Shown here: one piece after another, positions 32,271 through 41,113 of the stretch
Layout of the letters: every line of letters starts with the position of its first letter
Numbering within the stretch: the first letter of the stretch is position 1
Source: an uncultured Propionibacteriaceae bacterium
Lineage (GTDB): Bacteria > Actinomycetota > Actinomycetes > Propionibacteriales > Propionibacteriaceae
DNA length: 64,000 bases
Direction of reading: 5' to 3'
Assembly: GCA_938046585.1 (NCBI GenBank)
Contig: CALIWR010000002.1
Location: forward strand, 107,314-171,313
Position numbers and translations under genes: made by a program
The notes under the pieces: generated by a model
The model's database searches: none
Seen by the model: the letters and a program-made list of their open reading frames with translations, nothing else
What the model was told of the DNA's origin: nothing

Positions 32271-33158
32271 GTGACCCGTGACCACACGATCGCCGACCTG
32301 CTCGCCGAGCGCCGGCGGCCCACCTTTTCGTTCGAATTCTTCCCGCCTAAGAGTCCCCAGGATGCTGAACGCCTGTGGCAGGCGATCGACCGACTGGTAC
32401 CGCTGGAACCGGACTTTGTCTCGGTGACCTATGGAGCCAACGGTGGTTCCCGGCATCGAACCCTGGCGATCACCGAACGGTTGGCTCAGGAATCGTCGTT
32501 GCGGGTGATGGGCCACTTGACCTGTGCCTCACAGAGCAGCGACGAGCTGGTCCGGGCGATCGAGGACTATCGCAGCGCCGGCGTTCACCATGTGCTTGCG
32601 GTCCGCGGCGACATGCCGGGTGGTCCGACCAAACCCTGGGTGCCGCATCCCCAGGGACTGGCCAACGCCACCGAACTGGTCCGGCTAGTGAAGCAGACCG
32701 GCGATTTCTGCGTCGGCGTCGCCGCCTTCCCCGATCCACACCCGCAGACCCAGGACCCCGACCTCGACGCCCGGTTGCTGGTGGCGAAAGCCGAAGCCGG
32801 GGCACAGCTGGCGATCACACAGCTGTTCTTCCGGGCCACCTCCTATACCGCCATGGTGGAACGGGTCCGGGCGTTAGGTTGTGATGTGCCGATCCTGGCC
32901 GGAATCATGCCGATTACCCAGATCGGGCAGATCCGGCGGTTCGCTGATTTTTCGGGGGCCGAACTGCCGGCGGAGGTGACTTCACGGCTCGAGGAGGTGG
33001 CCGACGATCCCCAGGCCGTACGGGAGGTGGGAGTCGAGATCGCCACCGAACTCTCGCTCGAGGTGCTGCGAGCCGGCGCCCCTGGCCTGCACTTCTTCAC
33101 CCAGAACCGTTCCACGGCGACCCGCCAGATCCTGGCCCGGGTCCGGGCCGCGAGTTGA
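32271..33158 (+). CDS. metF: 5,10-methylenetetrahydrofolate reductase
   Basis: The 295-residue flavoenzyme reduces methylene-THF to methyl-THF for methionine synthesis. The family start PTFSFEFFPPKSPQDAERLW has the catalytic Glu; VSVTYGANGGSRHRT, GHLTCASQSSDEL, VLAVRGDMPG, FCVGVAAFPDPHPQ, GAQLAITQLFF and PILAGIMPI follow in order. Cytosolic FAD-binding TIM barrel of normal length. TAGGGT ends seven bases before the GTG start (leaderless). Matches the Rv2172c position. Confidence 0.95.
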   Translation: MTRDHTIADLLAERRRPTFSFEFFPPKSPQDAERLWQAIDRLVPLEPDFVSVTYGANGGSRHRTLAITERLAQESSLRVMGHLTCASQSSDELVRAIEDYRSAGVHHVLAVRGDMPGGPTKPWVPHPQGLANATELVRLVKQTGDFCVGVAAFPDPHPQTQDPDLDARLLVAKAEAGAQLAITQLFFRATSYTAMVERVRALGCDVPILAGIMPITQIGQIRRFADFSGAELPAEVTSRLEEVADDPQAVREVGVEIATELSLEVLRAGAPGLHFFTQNRSTATRQILARVRAAS

Positions 33159-33185
33159 GGGCCCCGGTCGGACGCTGGTACCGTA
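33156..33185 (+). promoter_or_regulatory. Probable rpsT promoter
   Basis: TTGAGG (33156-33161, over the metF stop) and TACCGT (33180-33185) are 18 bases apart, leaving a leader of about 65 nt before rpsT. A long leader would allow S20 autoregulation, but no specific fold was identified. Confidence 0.4.
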
Positions 33186-33254
33186 TCTCGTCGCGATGAC
33201 TCGCGCTATGCGCCCGGGCGCGCACCAACACTCTCGACCAGGTAAGGCTGCCAC

Positions 33255-33515
33255 GTGGCGAACATCAAGTCCCAGATGAAGCGGATCAAGACGAACGAGA
33301 AGGCTCGTCAGCGCAACAAGGCCATCAAGTCGGCGCTGCGTACCCAGGTGCGCCGTTTCCGTGAGGCTGCCGATGCCGGCGAGACCGAGAAGGCCGTTGA
33401 GTACGCGCGCACGGCGTGCCGCTCGCTCGACAAGGCGGTTACCAAGGGCGTGATCCACGCCAACAACGCGGCTAACCGTAAGTCGGCGATCGCTTCCCGG
33501 GCCGCTGCCTTGTAG
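33255..33515 (+). CDS. rpsT: 30S ribosomal protein S20
   Basis: The 86-residue basic protein binds 16S rRNA helix 44 and the body of the small subunit. The family start ANIKSQMKRIKTNEKARQRN and the helical VTKGVIHANNAANRKSA region are clear, and the length is normal. GTG start after GGTAAGG. It is followed by a good intrinsic terminator, and by the holA-lepA pair as in other actinobacteria. Confidence 0.97.
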   Translation: MANIKSQMKRIKTNEKARQRNKAIKSALRTQVRRFREAADAGETEKAVEYARTACRSLDKAVTKGVIHANNAANRKSAIASRAAAL

Positions 33516-33577
33516 CAGCCGTGTCTGACCGCCTGAGCTGGTGCTTGGGCGGGTCGTATCGCTGACGTTGCCGGTCT

Positions 33578-33600
33578 TCTTCTCTGCGAGAAGATTTTTC
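33578..33600 (+). terminator. Intrinsic terminator of rpsT
   Basis: TCTTCTC-TGC-GAGAAGA forms a perfect 7-bp stem with a three-base loop, followed at once by TTTTT. It lies 63 bases after the rpsT stop. The right arm and T-run are also the left end of a decayed copy of the dispersed palindromic element. Confidence 0.85.
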
Positions 33601-33650
33601 TGGTCGTGGCTGGGTTGGTTATTTCTCGTCGTTTGTTCGGGCGGTGTGGT
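33588..33650 (+). repeat. Decayed copy of the dispersed palindromic element
   Basis: GAGAAG...GGTCGTGGCTGGGTTGG...TTTCTCGTCGTT matches the centre of the element at 63.9 kb in the same order and spacing; outer arms are lost or strongly diverged. It overlaps the rpsT terminator and reaches to just before holA. Confidence 0.6.
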
Positions 33651-33706
33651 CTGTGGCAGGGCGGGCAGCTGCGGGACCGTCAGGGGTGACTGGCATAGTG
33701 AACCGC

Positions 33707-34687
33707 GTGGCTGAGCAATCTCCCTTCGGGAGTCTGGTGCTGGTGGTCGGCCCCGAGTCGTTGCTCGCGGAAAGGGCCGTCGACCGGGTGGTTCAGTCCG
33801 CCTTGGCGCAGGCCCCGCAGGCGACGGTCAATCGGGTCGAGGCGGCTGGTCTGGATGTCGGTCGGCTGCTGGAGATTACAGCCTCGGCTCTGCTGGCTGA
33901 GGAGTCGGTGGCGGTCGTGACCGGTCTTGACGGGTTGCGCTCGGAGGTGGCTGCGACACTGGTGGCGGTAGTCCAGGATCTTCCCCCCGAGGTGGCGCTG
34001 GTATGTGTGCACCCAGGCGGGGCCAAGGGCCGCCAGCATGTCGATGCTTTGCGGAAGTTGGCAGCCCAGGTGATCGATTGCCCGGCGTTGAAGTCGTGGG
34101 AGCTGGCGAGGTTCGTCTCAGCCGAGGCCCGTCGGTCCCGGGGCCGGATCGACGATGCTGCCGCTCAACAGGTAGTGGACGCGGTCGGCTCCGACACTCG
34201 GGCCTTGGCCAGCGCCGTCAGCCAGCTGCTCGTGGATTCTGCTGGGCAGCCGGTGACCTCCGACCAGGTGCGTCGCTATTTCGCCGGCCGCGCCGAGGTG
34301 ACGGGTTTCGCAGTCGTGGACGACGTGATGAACGGCAACCACGCGGGTGCTCTAGAGAAGTTGCGCTGGGCGTTGGCGACTGGGATGGCGCCGGTGATGC
34401 TGACCAGTAACTTGGCGGCGGCGCTGCGTCAGCAGGGCCGCTACCTTGATCTGCGCGGGGAACGGATGCCAGACCCGGTACGGGCCAAGGAGGTCGGCGT
34501 CCCGCCGTGGAAGCTTAAGGACTTGGACCGGCGCTCGCGGGCCTGGACCGAGGCCGCGGTGGCGCGGGGGATTACCGCTGTGGCCAGCGCTGATGCCGCC
34601 GTCAAGGGCGCCGAGAACGACCCGGCTTTCGCCCTGGAACGACTGCTGCTGAAGCTCCACCACTACCGCCAGTCGGCCCGTCACTAA
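33707..34687 (+). CDS. holA: DNA polymerase III delta subunit
   Basis: The 326-residue clamp-loader subunit opens the beta clamp. Actinobacterial HolA features: LVLVVGPESLLAERAVDRVV at the N-terminus (a P-loop-like fold without a working Walker A), LPPEVALVCVHPGG, YFAGRAEVTGFAVVDDVMNG, and the C-terminal collar helices LRWALATGMAPVMLTSNLAA and KELD-like VGVPPWKLKDLDRRSR. GTG 33707 is chosen because CATAGT ends seven bases upstream (leaderless pattern); GTGs at 33698, 33686 and 33644 are in frame but add residues not seen in the family. Confidence 0.9.
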   Translation: MAEQSPFGSLVLVVGPESLLAERAVDRVVQSALAQAPQATVNRVEAAGLDVGRLLEITASALLAEESVAVVTGLDGLRSEVAATLVAVVQDLPPEVALVCVHPGGAKGRQHVDALRKLAAQVIDCPALKSWELARFVSAEARRSRGRIDDAAAQQVVDAVGSDTRALASAVSQLLVDSAGQPVTSDQVRRYFAGRAEVTGFAVVDDVMNGNHAGALEKLRWALATGMAPVMLTSNLAAALRQQGRYLDLRGERMPDPVRAKEVGVPPWKLKDLDRRSRAWTEAAVARGITAVASADAAVKGAENDPAFALERLLLKLHHYRQSARH

Positions 34688-34720
34688 CCCCAGACGAAGG
34701 CGTGGTCGAGCACGACAAGG

Positions 34721-35019
34721 GCAATCAAGCCTGGTCGTGGAGCACCCCGTCTGGACGACGAACGACGAGAAACGACTGACTCAGCCACGACCCTATGGGC
34801 CTTCTCGTCGGTGAGGAGGAAGACGGGGGTGTTAGCTCCACGGCCCGCCCTCGCGGATGCGAGGGCAATCAAACCCAGCCGCGGAGCACCCCGTCTGGAC
34901 GACGAACGACGAGAAACGACTGACTCAGCCACGACCCTATGGGCCTTCTCGTCGGTGAGGAGGAAGACGGGGGTGTTAGCTCCGCGGCCCGCCCGAGCGA
35001 AGGCGAGGGCAATCAAACA
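34721..35019. repeat. Tandem 144-bp palindromic repeat, two full copies plus partial third
   Basis: The 381-bp holA-lepA gap is mostly this repeat. Copies start at 34721 and 34865; a third begins at 35009 and stops after about 11 bases. Each unit folds as three nested arms: outer CGTGGAGC/GCTCCACG in copy 1 and CCGCGGAGC/GCTCCGCGG in copy 2 (paired changes), middle ACCCCGTCT/AGACGGGGGT with one bulged G, inner CGACGAGAA/TTCTCGTCG, around a 30-nt loop. Because 144 is a multiple of three, a spurious 147-codon minus-strand frame stays open across both copies. Related copies lie at 63.9 kb (opposite orientation) and 33.6 kb. Confidence 0.9.
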
Positions 35020-35068
35020 CTGTGAGAAGATGGGGGTTCCGTGTCCGATCTCCATGTGAAGGCCCGCA

Positions 35069-36907
35069 TTGTCTGTTCCTGTGCCTGGAAGTACTGACCC
35101 GGCGATCATCCGGAACTTCTGCATCATCGCTCATATCGACCATGGCAAGTCCACCTTGGCTGACCGGATGCTGCAGCTGACCGGGGTGGTGGACGATCGG
35201 TCGATGCGCGCCCAGTATCTCGACCGGATGGATATCGAGCGGGAGCGGGGGATCACGATCAAATCGCAGGCGGTCCGGATGCCCTGGATTCGCGGCGGCT
35301 GTCCGTACGTTCTCAACATGATCGATACCCCTGGCCATGTTGACTTCACCTATGAGGTTTCGCGCTCCCTGGCGGCATGTGAGGGCGCGGTGTTGCTGGT
35401 GGACGCGGCTCAGGGGATCGAGGCGCAGACTCTGGCGAACCTGTACCTGGCGTTGGAAGCGGACCTCCACATCATCCCGGTCTTGAACAAGATCGACCTG
35501 CCCAGTGCCCAGCCCGAGAAATACGCTGCCGAGCTGGCCACGATCATCGGAGGCAGCCCGGGCGAGGTGCTCCAGGTGTCGGCCAAGACCGGGGATGGGG
35601 TGACCGAGTTGTTGGACGCGATCGTGGCTCAGGTGCCGGCGCCGGTCGGTGACCCGGATGCCCCGGCTCGGGCTTTGATTTTCGACAGCGTGTACGACAC
35701 CTACCGCGGTGTGGTCACGTATGTTCGGGTCGTCGATGGGGAGCTCAATCATCGTGATCGGATCCTGATGATGAGCACCAAGGCCACCCATGAGGTGCTT
35801 GAGGTCGGCGTGATCGCACCGGAACCGGTGAAAGCCTCCGGGATCGGGGTCGGTGAGGTGGGTTACGTGATCACTGGTGTGAAGGATGTTCGCCAATCCC
35901 GGGTCGGTGACACTGTCACCCTGGCCAGCCGACCGGCTGAGCAGGACCTGGGCGGCTACCGCCATCCAAACCCGATGGTGTACGCCGGGCTGTACCCGAT
36001 CGACGGGGACGACTTCGCGGAACTGCGGGAGGCGCTGGAGAAGCTCCAGCTCAACGACGCGGCCCTGGCCTTCGAACCGGAGACCTCAGCGGCGCTGGGT
36101 TTCGGTTTCCGGATCGGTTTTCTGGGGTTGCTCCATATGGAGATCGTGCGGGAGCGGTTGGAGCGGGAGTTCAACCTGGACCTGATCTCCACAGCACCGA
36201 ATGTGGTCTACCGGGTTGTGATGGAGGACGGTACCGAGTACCTGGTGACCAATCCGAGTGAGTTTCCGGCCGGGAAGGTCGCCACCGTGTACGAGCCGGT
36301 GGTGAAGGCGTCGATCCTGAGCCCGACCGACTACATCGGCACCTTGATGGAGCTCTGTCAGGGTCGGCGGGGCGTTCAGACCGGGATGGACTACCTCTCG
36401 GAGGACCGGGTCGAGTTGCACTACACGCTGCCCTTGGCCGAGATCGTCTTCGACTTTTTCGACGCCTTGAAGTCGCGTACCAAAGGATACGCCTCACTGG
36501 ACTACGAGCCGTCGGGGGAGCAGCAGGCCGACCTGGTCAAGGTGGATATTCTGCTGCACGGCGACGCGGTCGATGCGTTCAGTTCGATCGTGCATCGGGA
36601 CAAGGCCTACGCCTATGGGGTCGCCATGACCGAGAAGCTGCGTGGTCTGATCCCTCGCCAGCAGTTCGAGGTTCCGATCCAGGCGGCGATCGGGGCCCGG
36701 GTGATCGCTCGCCAGACCGTACGGGCGGTGCGCAAAGATGTGCTGGCGAAGTGCTATGGCGGTGACATCACCCGTAAACGCAAGCTGCTGGAGAAGCAGA
36801 AAGAGGGTAAGCGCCGGATGAAGATGGTGGGCCGGGTCGAGGTCCCCCAAGAGGCTTTCGTCGCGGCCCTGGCCACCGGGGCAGAGGCCTCTGACAAGCG
36901 CAGTTGA
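35069..36907 (+). CDS. lepA: Elongation factor 4 (ribosomal back-translocase LepA)
   Basis: The 612-residue translational GTPase has G1 AHIDHGKSTLADRML, G2/switch I RERGITIKSQAV, G3 DTPGHVDF, G4 NKIDLP and G5-like SAKTGDGV. Domains II and III, the EF-G V-like region and the LepA-specific C-terminal RKRKLLEKQKEGKRRMKMVG complete it. It acts on stalled or initiating ribosomes. The start at TTG 35069 gives LSVPVPGSTDPAIIRNF; GTG 35081 is the alternative. The upstream region is the palindromic repeat, which may carry or affect its promoter. Confidence 0.96.
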   Translation: MSVPVPGSTDPAIIRNFCIIAHIDHGKSTLADRMLQLTGVVDDRSMRAQYLDRMDIERERGITIKSQAVRMPWIRGGCPYVLNMIDTPGHVDFTYEVSRSLAACEGAVLLVDAAQGIEAQTLANLYLALEADLHIIPVLNKIDLPSAQPEKYAAELATIIGGSPGEVLQVSAKTGDGVTELLDAIVAQVPAPVGDPDAPARALIFDSVYDTYRGVVTYVRVVDGELNHRDRILMMSTKATHEVLEVGVIAPEPVKASGIGVGEVGYVITGVKDVRQSRVGDTVTLASRPAEQDLGGYRHPNPMVYAGLYPIDGDDFAELREALEKLQLNDAALAFEPETSAALGFGFRIGFLGLLHMEIVRERLEREFNLDLISTAPNVVYRVVMEDGTEYLVTNPSEFPAGKVATVYEPVVKASILSPTDYIGTLMELCQGRRGVQTGMDYLSEDRVELHYTLPLAEIVFDFFDALKSRTKGYASLDYEPSGEQQADLVKVDILLHGDAVDAFSSIVHRDKAYAYGVAMTEKLRGLIPRQQFEVPIQAAIGARVIARQTVRAVRKDVLAKCYGGDITRKRKLLEKQKEGKRRMKMVGRVEVPQEAFVAALATGAEASDKRS

Positions 36908-36998
36908 ATGATCGGTGGCCGGGCCGAGCGGCTGCGATACCCTGGTGGGGGTTCGCCGGGAAGTCTGGTCGGCATCGGCACTATCGTGAGGACTCCCC

Positions 36999-38264
36999 TT
37001 GGTCGTGGCAGCAGCTCGTTTCCTGTCGCGCGGCAGCCGTCGTGAGGTACGTCGTGTTGCCGCCCTGCTTCGGACCGAAACCGTCGGCGGTCTGGTCTTG
37101 GTAGCCGCCGCGGTGGTTGCCATGGTCTGGGCCAATTCCGCCTGGGCTGGCAGTTATCTGAGCCTGCGTGACGCCCGGCTCGGCCCGGCCGGGTTGCACC
37201 TCGATCTGACTGTCGGGCAGTGGGCTGCGGATGGACTGCTGGCGATCTTCTTCTTCCTGGTGGGGCTGGAACTGAAACATGAGTTCGTAGCTGGGGACCT
37301 GCGATCCCCAGGCAAGGCCTTGGTCCCGGTGGCCGCGGCCGCTGGCGGGGTCCTGCTGCCGGCCTTGCTGTATCTGGCTGTGAACAGGGGCGGGTCCGGC
37401 GCTGGGGGGTGGGCGATCCCAGCCGCGACCGATATCGCCTTTGCCCTGGCAGTGCTGGCCATCATCTCCTCCCACTTGCCGGCTGCGCTGCGGACCTTCC
37501 TGCTGACCCTGGCGGTGGTGGATGACCTGATCGCGATCGTGATCATCGCCGTGGCCTACACCACCGAGGTCCACCTGGCTGCGTTGGCGCTGGCTTTGGT
37601 CCCGGCGGCGGCTTTCGGGTTTGTGGTGCACCGCTGGCCCACGTTCTTCTCCCGTCGTTCGTGGTCGCTGGCCCTGCTATTGCCGTTCGGGGTGGTGACC
37701 TGGGTGCTGGTGCACGAATCTGGGATCCATGCCACCATCGCCGGGGTGGTACTCGGGGCTCTGGTCCCGGTTCGGCGTATTCGGGGTGAGAAGTCGAGCC
37801 TACCGAGCCTCGAGCATGCCCTTGAGCATCATCTGCGTCCTTTGTCGGCTGGGGTGGCGGTGCCCTTATTCGCACTCTTCGCGGCGGGGGTCCCAGTTGG
37901 GGGACTGAGCGACGTACGAGCCGCGCTAGCGGAACCGGTGACCCTGGGGATCATCGCTGGTCTGGTGTTGGGTAAGCCGATCGGAATCGTGGGCACAACC
38001 TTCTTAGTGACCAGGCTGCGGCATGTCGAATTGGATGAGTCGATCGCCTGGAAGGATCTGATCGGACTCGGCTGCCTGGCCGGGATCGGGTTCACCGTGT
38101 CGTTGCTGGTGGTAGAGCTGAGCTTTGAGACCGACAAACTGCTGGGGTCGGGCAAGCTCGGGGTGCTGGCCGCGACGCTGATTTCGGCGGTGCTGGCTGG
38201 GATTTTGCTGAGCCTGCGTAACCGCCGCTACCGCCGGCTCGAGGAGCAGGACCTCGTTCGCTAA
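36999..38264 (+). CDS. nhaA: Na+/H+ antiporter NhaA
   Basis: This 421-residue inner-membrane antiporter exports Na+ in exchange for H+. About twelve helices are visible; the ion-binding block is FLLTLAVVDDLIAIVIIAVA (paired Asp), and LFFFLVGLELKHEF-type and AIPAATDIAFALAVLA motifs match NhaA. A TTG start at 36999 six bases after GTGAGGA is best supported; GTG 37005 is the alternative. The first 20 residues are basic (RFLSRGSRREVRRV). It is a single gene between lepA and the rhomboid. Confidence 0.93.
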   Translation: MVVAAARFLSRGSRREVRRVAALLRTETVGGLVLVAAAVVAMVWANSAWAGSYLSLRDARLGPAGLHLDLTVGQWAADGLLAIFFFLVGLELKHEFVAGDLRSPGKALVPVAAAAGGVLLPALLYLAVNRGGSGAGGWAIPAATDIAFALAVLAIISSHLPAALRTFLLTLAVVDDLIAIVIIAVAYTTEVHLAALALALVPAAAFGFVVHRWPTFFSRRSWSLALLLPFGVVTWVLVHESGIHATIAGVVLGALVPVRRIRGEKSSLPSLEHALEHHLRPLSAGVAVPLFALFAAGVPVGGLSDVRAALAEPVTLGIIAGLVLGKPIGIVGTTFLVTRLRHVELDESIAWKDLIGLGCLAGIGFTVSLLVVELSFETDKLLGSGKLGVLAATLISAVLAGILLSLRNRRYRRLEEQDLVR

Positions 38265-38309
38265 CGGCGCCGCCGAGCACGGATTGGGCAGCCCTGTCAT
38301 GCTGGTCTC

Positions 38310-38894
38310 ATGCAGATGGGGATCGACTGGCGGCCGCTGCGGCAGGGCGCGCTAGTGATGGCGGGGATACTGGTCGGGCTGTGGGTGTTGGAGATCCTGG
38401 ACACGCTGACCGGGCATGGCCTGGATGGTTTCGGGATCCGCTCCTGGGAGCTGTCCGGCCTCAGCGGGATCCTGGCCGCACCGCTGCTCCATTTCGGCTT
38501 CGGGCATTTGGCGGCCAATTCGGTTCCGCTGTTCCTGCTGGGGACTGCGATCTGGGCCAGTGGGGTCCGGCAGTGGGTGGTCTCCACCGTGGTCTCGTGG
38601 ATCACTTCAGGTCTGCTGGCCTGGCTGCTGACCCCACTGAACCACCTGATCGTGGGCGCCTCCGGCATCGTCTTCGGCTGGATCGTGTACCTGGTGCTCC
38701 GGGGGTTCCTGACCCGGGACTGGAAACATGTAGTGCTGGGTTTGGTCGTGATGTTCGGGTACGGATCAGTGCTCCTGGGTGGGATCCTCCCGTTCAATGC
38801 GGGTGTCTCCTGGCAGGGGCACCTCGGCGGCGCAATCGGCGGCGGCCTGGCCGCGTACCTGCTGCACCGCCGGGCCAGCCGTTCGACGAACTGA
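38310..38894 (+). CDS. Rhomboid-family intramembrane serine protease
   Basis: The 194-residue protein of six helices carries the catalytic Ser in IVGASGIVFGWI (GxSG) and a His in SWQGHLGGAIGGG, plus HFGFGHLAANSVPLFLLG, the L1/HxxxN region. These are the rhomboid hallmarks, so an active intramembrane protease is likely. Substrate unknown. CATGCT lies six bases before the ATG, another possible leaderless start. It is 20 bp from hemW. Confidence 0.9.
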   Translation: MQMGIDWRPLRQGALVMAGILVGLWVLEILDTLTGHGLDGFGIRSWELSGLSGILAAPLLHFGFGHLAANSVPLFLLGTAIWASGVRQWVVSTVVSWITSGLLAWLLTPLNHLIVGASGIVFGWIVYLVLRGFLTRDWKHVVLGLVVMFGYGSVLLGGILPFNAGVSWQGHLGGAIGGGLAAYLLHRRASRSTN

Positions 38895-38916
38895 TGCCCG
38901 ACGGCCGGATCTGGTG

Positions 38917-40122
38917 ATGGCGGGTCCTCCGCCCCCAGGCGAACCGGTCCCACCCGACGGCGTGCTGCCGTCGCAGGCCCTGGCCGGGTCGGCACAGCGT
39001 CCGCTGGGGATCTATCTGCATGTTCCGTTCTGCCGGACCCGCTGCGGTTACTGCGACTTCAACACCTACACCGCTGCCGAATTAGGAGCCGATCCAGGCC
39101 GGGCCCGTGATGCCTACCTGGCGGCCACCCGGGCCGAGATCGCCTTGGCCCGCCGGGTGCTGGGGCCGCGGCGGGTCAGTACTGTCTTCGTTGGCGGCGG
39201 CACCCCGACCCTTGTGGCGAGCCGGGAGCTGGTCGCCTTGCTGGACGTGGTACGCCAGCATTTCCATCTGGAGGCGGATGCCGAGGTTACGACCGAGGCC
39301 AACCCCGAATCCGTAAGTTGGGAATCGCTGAACGATCTGCGGGCCGGCGGCTTCACCAGGATCTCGTACGGGATGCAGTCCGCTTCGCCGCAGGTGCTGG
39401 CGACCTTGGACCGGGCCCACACCTCGGGGCGGGCGGTGGCAGCGGTGGCCCAGGCCCGGTCTGCTGGTTTCGAGGATATTTCGCTGGATCTGATCTACGG
39501 CACCCCCGGCGAGTCTCTAGCTGATTGGCGCCACAGCGTGGAGGTCGCCTTGTCCGCGGAACCGGACCATGTCAGCGGGTATGCCCTGATCGTGGAGGAC
39601 GGCACCAGCTTGGCGCGCCGGATCCGCCGCGGGGAGCTGCCCGCCCCCGATGACGATGATCTGGCCGACAAATACCTGCTGGCCGACGAACTGCTGAGCA
39701 CGGCCGGGTTGGCTTGGTACGAGCTGAGCAACTGGGCCCGGCCCGGGCATCCTTGCCGGCACAACCTCGCCTACTGGCGTTCTCAGGACTGGTGGGGGAT
39801 CGGGCCCGGCGCTCATTCCCACATCAACGGGGTGCGCTGGTGGAATGTCCGGCATCCCACCCGCTACGCCGCTCGGCTGGCCGCCGGACAGAGTCCCGGC
39901 CAGGCCCGGGAGGTGCTTGACGCGGCGACCCGGCGGGTGGAACGGGTACTGCTCGAGCTGCGGTTGGCCAGCGGGCTCGACGCCGACTTGCTGACGCAGA
40001 CCGAACGGGCCCGGGCCGCAGAGCTGGCCAGCCGGGGGTTGCTGGAGGCCGGCCGTCTGCTGCGGCTCACCCGGTCGGGGCGGCTGCTGGCCGATGCCGT
40101 GGTCCGTGACCTCTTGGATTAG
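38917..40122 (+). CDS. hemW: Radical SAM haem chaperone HemW
   Basis: The 401-residue protein resembles coproporphyrinogen dehydrogenase but belongs to the HemW group, which binds haem and delivers it to membrane enzymes. Radical SAM cluster: VPFCRTRCGYCDFNTY. Then VFVGGGTPTLV, EVTTEANPES, RISYGMQSASPQVLATLDR, ISLDLIYGTPGESLADW and the HemN_C part with ELSNWARPGHPCRHNLAYW. Start ATG 38917 (or GTG 38914); the longer upstream frame lies inside the rhomboid gene. Confidence 0.93.
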   Translation: MAGPPPPGEPVPPDGVLPSQALAGSAQRPLGIYLHVPFCRTRCGYCDFNTYTAAELGADPGRARDAYLAATRAEIALARRVLGPRRVSTVFVGGGTPTLVASRELVALLDVVRQHFHLEADAEVTTEANPESVSWESLNDLRAGGFTRISYGMQSASPQVLATLDRAHTSGRAVAAVAQARSAGFEDISLDLIYGTPGESLADWRHSVEVALSAEPDHVSGYALIVEDGTSLARRIRRGELPAPDDDDLADKYLLADELLSTAGLAWYELSNWARPGHPCRHNLAYWRSQDWWGIGPGAHSHINGVRWWNVRHPTRYAARLAAGQSPGQAREVLDAATRRVERVLLELRLASGLDADLLTQTERARAAELASRGLLEAGRLLRLTRSGRLLADAVVRDLLD

Positions 40123-40162
40123 AACATACGAGGAGCGGGGAGCGTGATCGTCACGGACGTGC

Positions 40163-40990
40163 TCAGATGTCCTGGGTGAAGTCGATCAGGCGTTCCACCT
40201 CGGTTACCAGCTTGCGGTCCAGGTCGGTCCAGCTGGTGACTTTGGCCAGGATCGACCGCCAGACGCTGGCGATGTCGGCCTGGTCCTGATGAGGCCACCC
40301 AAGCGCGGCGCAGGTGCCACGCTTCCAGTCGGTTCCCCTCGGAATCTGGGGCCAGGCTGGGATCCCCAACACCTGCGGGCGGACCGCCTGCCAGATGTCG
40401 ATGTGTTCGTGGCCGGTGACCAGCACGTACGGTCCGTACCGGCCGCGGGCCACCTGCTCCACGATCCGGGACTCTTTGCTGCCGGGAACCAGGTGATCCA
40501 CCAGGACCCCCAGCCGACGCCGCTGATCGGGGGCGAAATCGGTCACGATCTGGGGCAGGTCGTCGACCCCGCCCAGATACTCGACCACGACCCCGACGTG
40601 GCGCAGGTCATCACCCCAGACCTTCTCGACCAGCTCGGCATCATGGCGGCCCTCGACGAAGATCCGCGACGGCGCCGCCACTCGGGCAGCGGTCGGGGGT
40701 GTCATTCGAGACCCGGACGCGGTGTGGGTCCGGGCCGGTGGGGCTGTCTTCCGGGGTGTTACCAACTCCACCGGGCGGCCTTCCAGCAGGAAACCACGTC
40801 CGATCGGGAAGGACCGTCGTCTGCGTTTGCGATCCTCCAGGACTACGATCCCGTTCTCCCAGCCGACGACTGCCCCGCAGAATCCGGTCAGTCCCTCCTC
40901 GACCACCAGGTCCATGGCTACCGGCACCTTCGGGGGTGCTTTCCTCACCCGGTTCTCGGGGGCTAGCACGTCTTGGTAGCGGTCGGGCAT
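40163..40990 (-). CDS. DUF3097 family protein
   Basis: The 275-residue protein matches the actinobacterial DUF3097 group. It has a small N-terminal beta-barrel-like part (GFCGAVVGWENGIVVLEDRK), then a Toprim-like central part: PSRIFVEGRHDAELVEKVWG, VGVVVEYLGGVDDLP, RLGVLVDHLVPGSKESRI and VLVTGHEHIDIWQAVRP. The Glu and Asp positions resemble a Toprim metal site, suggesting nucleic-acid metabolism; this is inference. TAGCCT lies six bases before the ATG (leaderless). No signal peptide. Convergent with hemW. Confidence 0.85.
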   Translation of the reverse strand: MPDRYQDVLAPENRVRKAPPKVPVAMDLVVEEGLTGFCGAVVGWENGIVVLEDRKRRRRSFPIGRGFLLEGRPVELVTPRKTAPPARTHTASGSRMTPPTAARVAAPSRIFVEGRHDAELVEKVWGDDLRHVGVVVEYLGGVDDLPQIVTDFAPDQRRRLGVLVDHLVPGSKESRIVEQVARGRYGPYVLVTGHEHIDIWQAVRPQVLGIPAWPQIPRGTDWKRGTCAALGWPHQDQADIASVWRSILAKVTSWTDLDRKLVTEVERLIDFTQDI

Positions 40991-41113
40991 CGAGACAGGC
41001 TAGTGCCGACCGTGGGGCGGCCCGGCCTGCCACGCCGGCCGTCCGATTCATGGGCCGATCCGCCGTCTGGCCGCAGGGGATATGGCACGTAACTCCCGGC
41101 TACCCTGGGCTGC

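Noticed and set aside
33516..33706. tRNA or small RNA gene in the rpsT-holA gap
   Set aside because: No cloverleaf or conserved tRNA bases; the gap is explained by the terminator, a decayed repeat and the holA -10 box.
34684..35127. 147-codon minus-strand frame with 48-residue repeats
   Set aside because: It exists because the 144-bp palindromic unit is a multiple of three; it overlaps the lepA start, and nothing outside the repeat looks protein-like.
40143..40155. CGTGA-TCG-TCACG hairpin between hemW and DUF3097
   Set aside because: A five-base stem without T-run is too weak to call a terminator.
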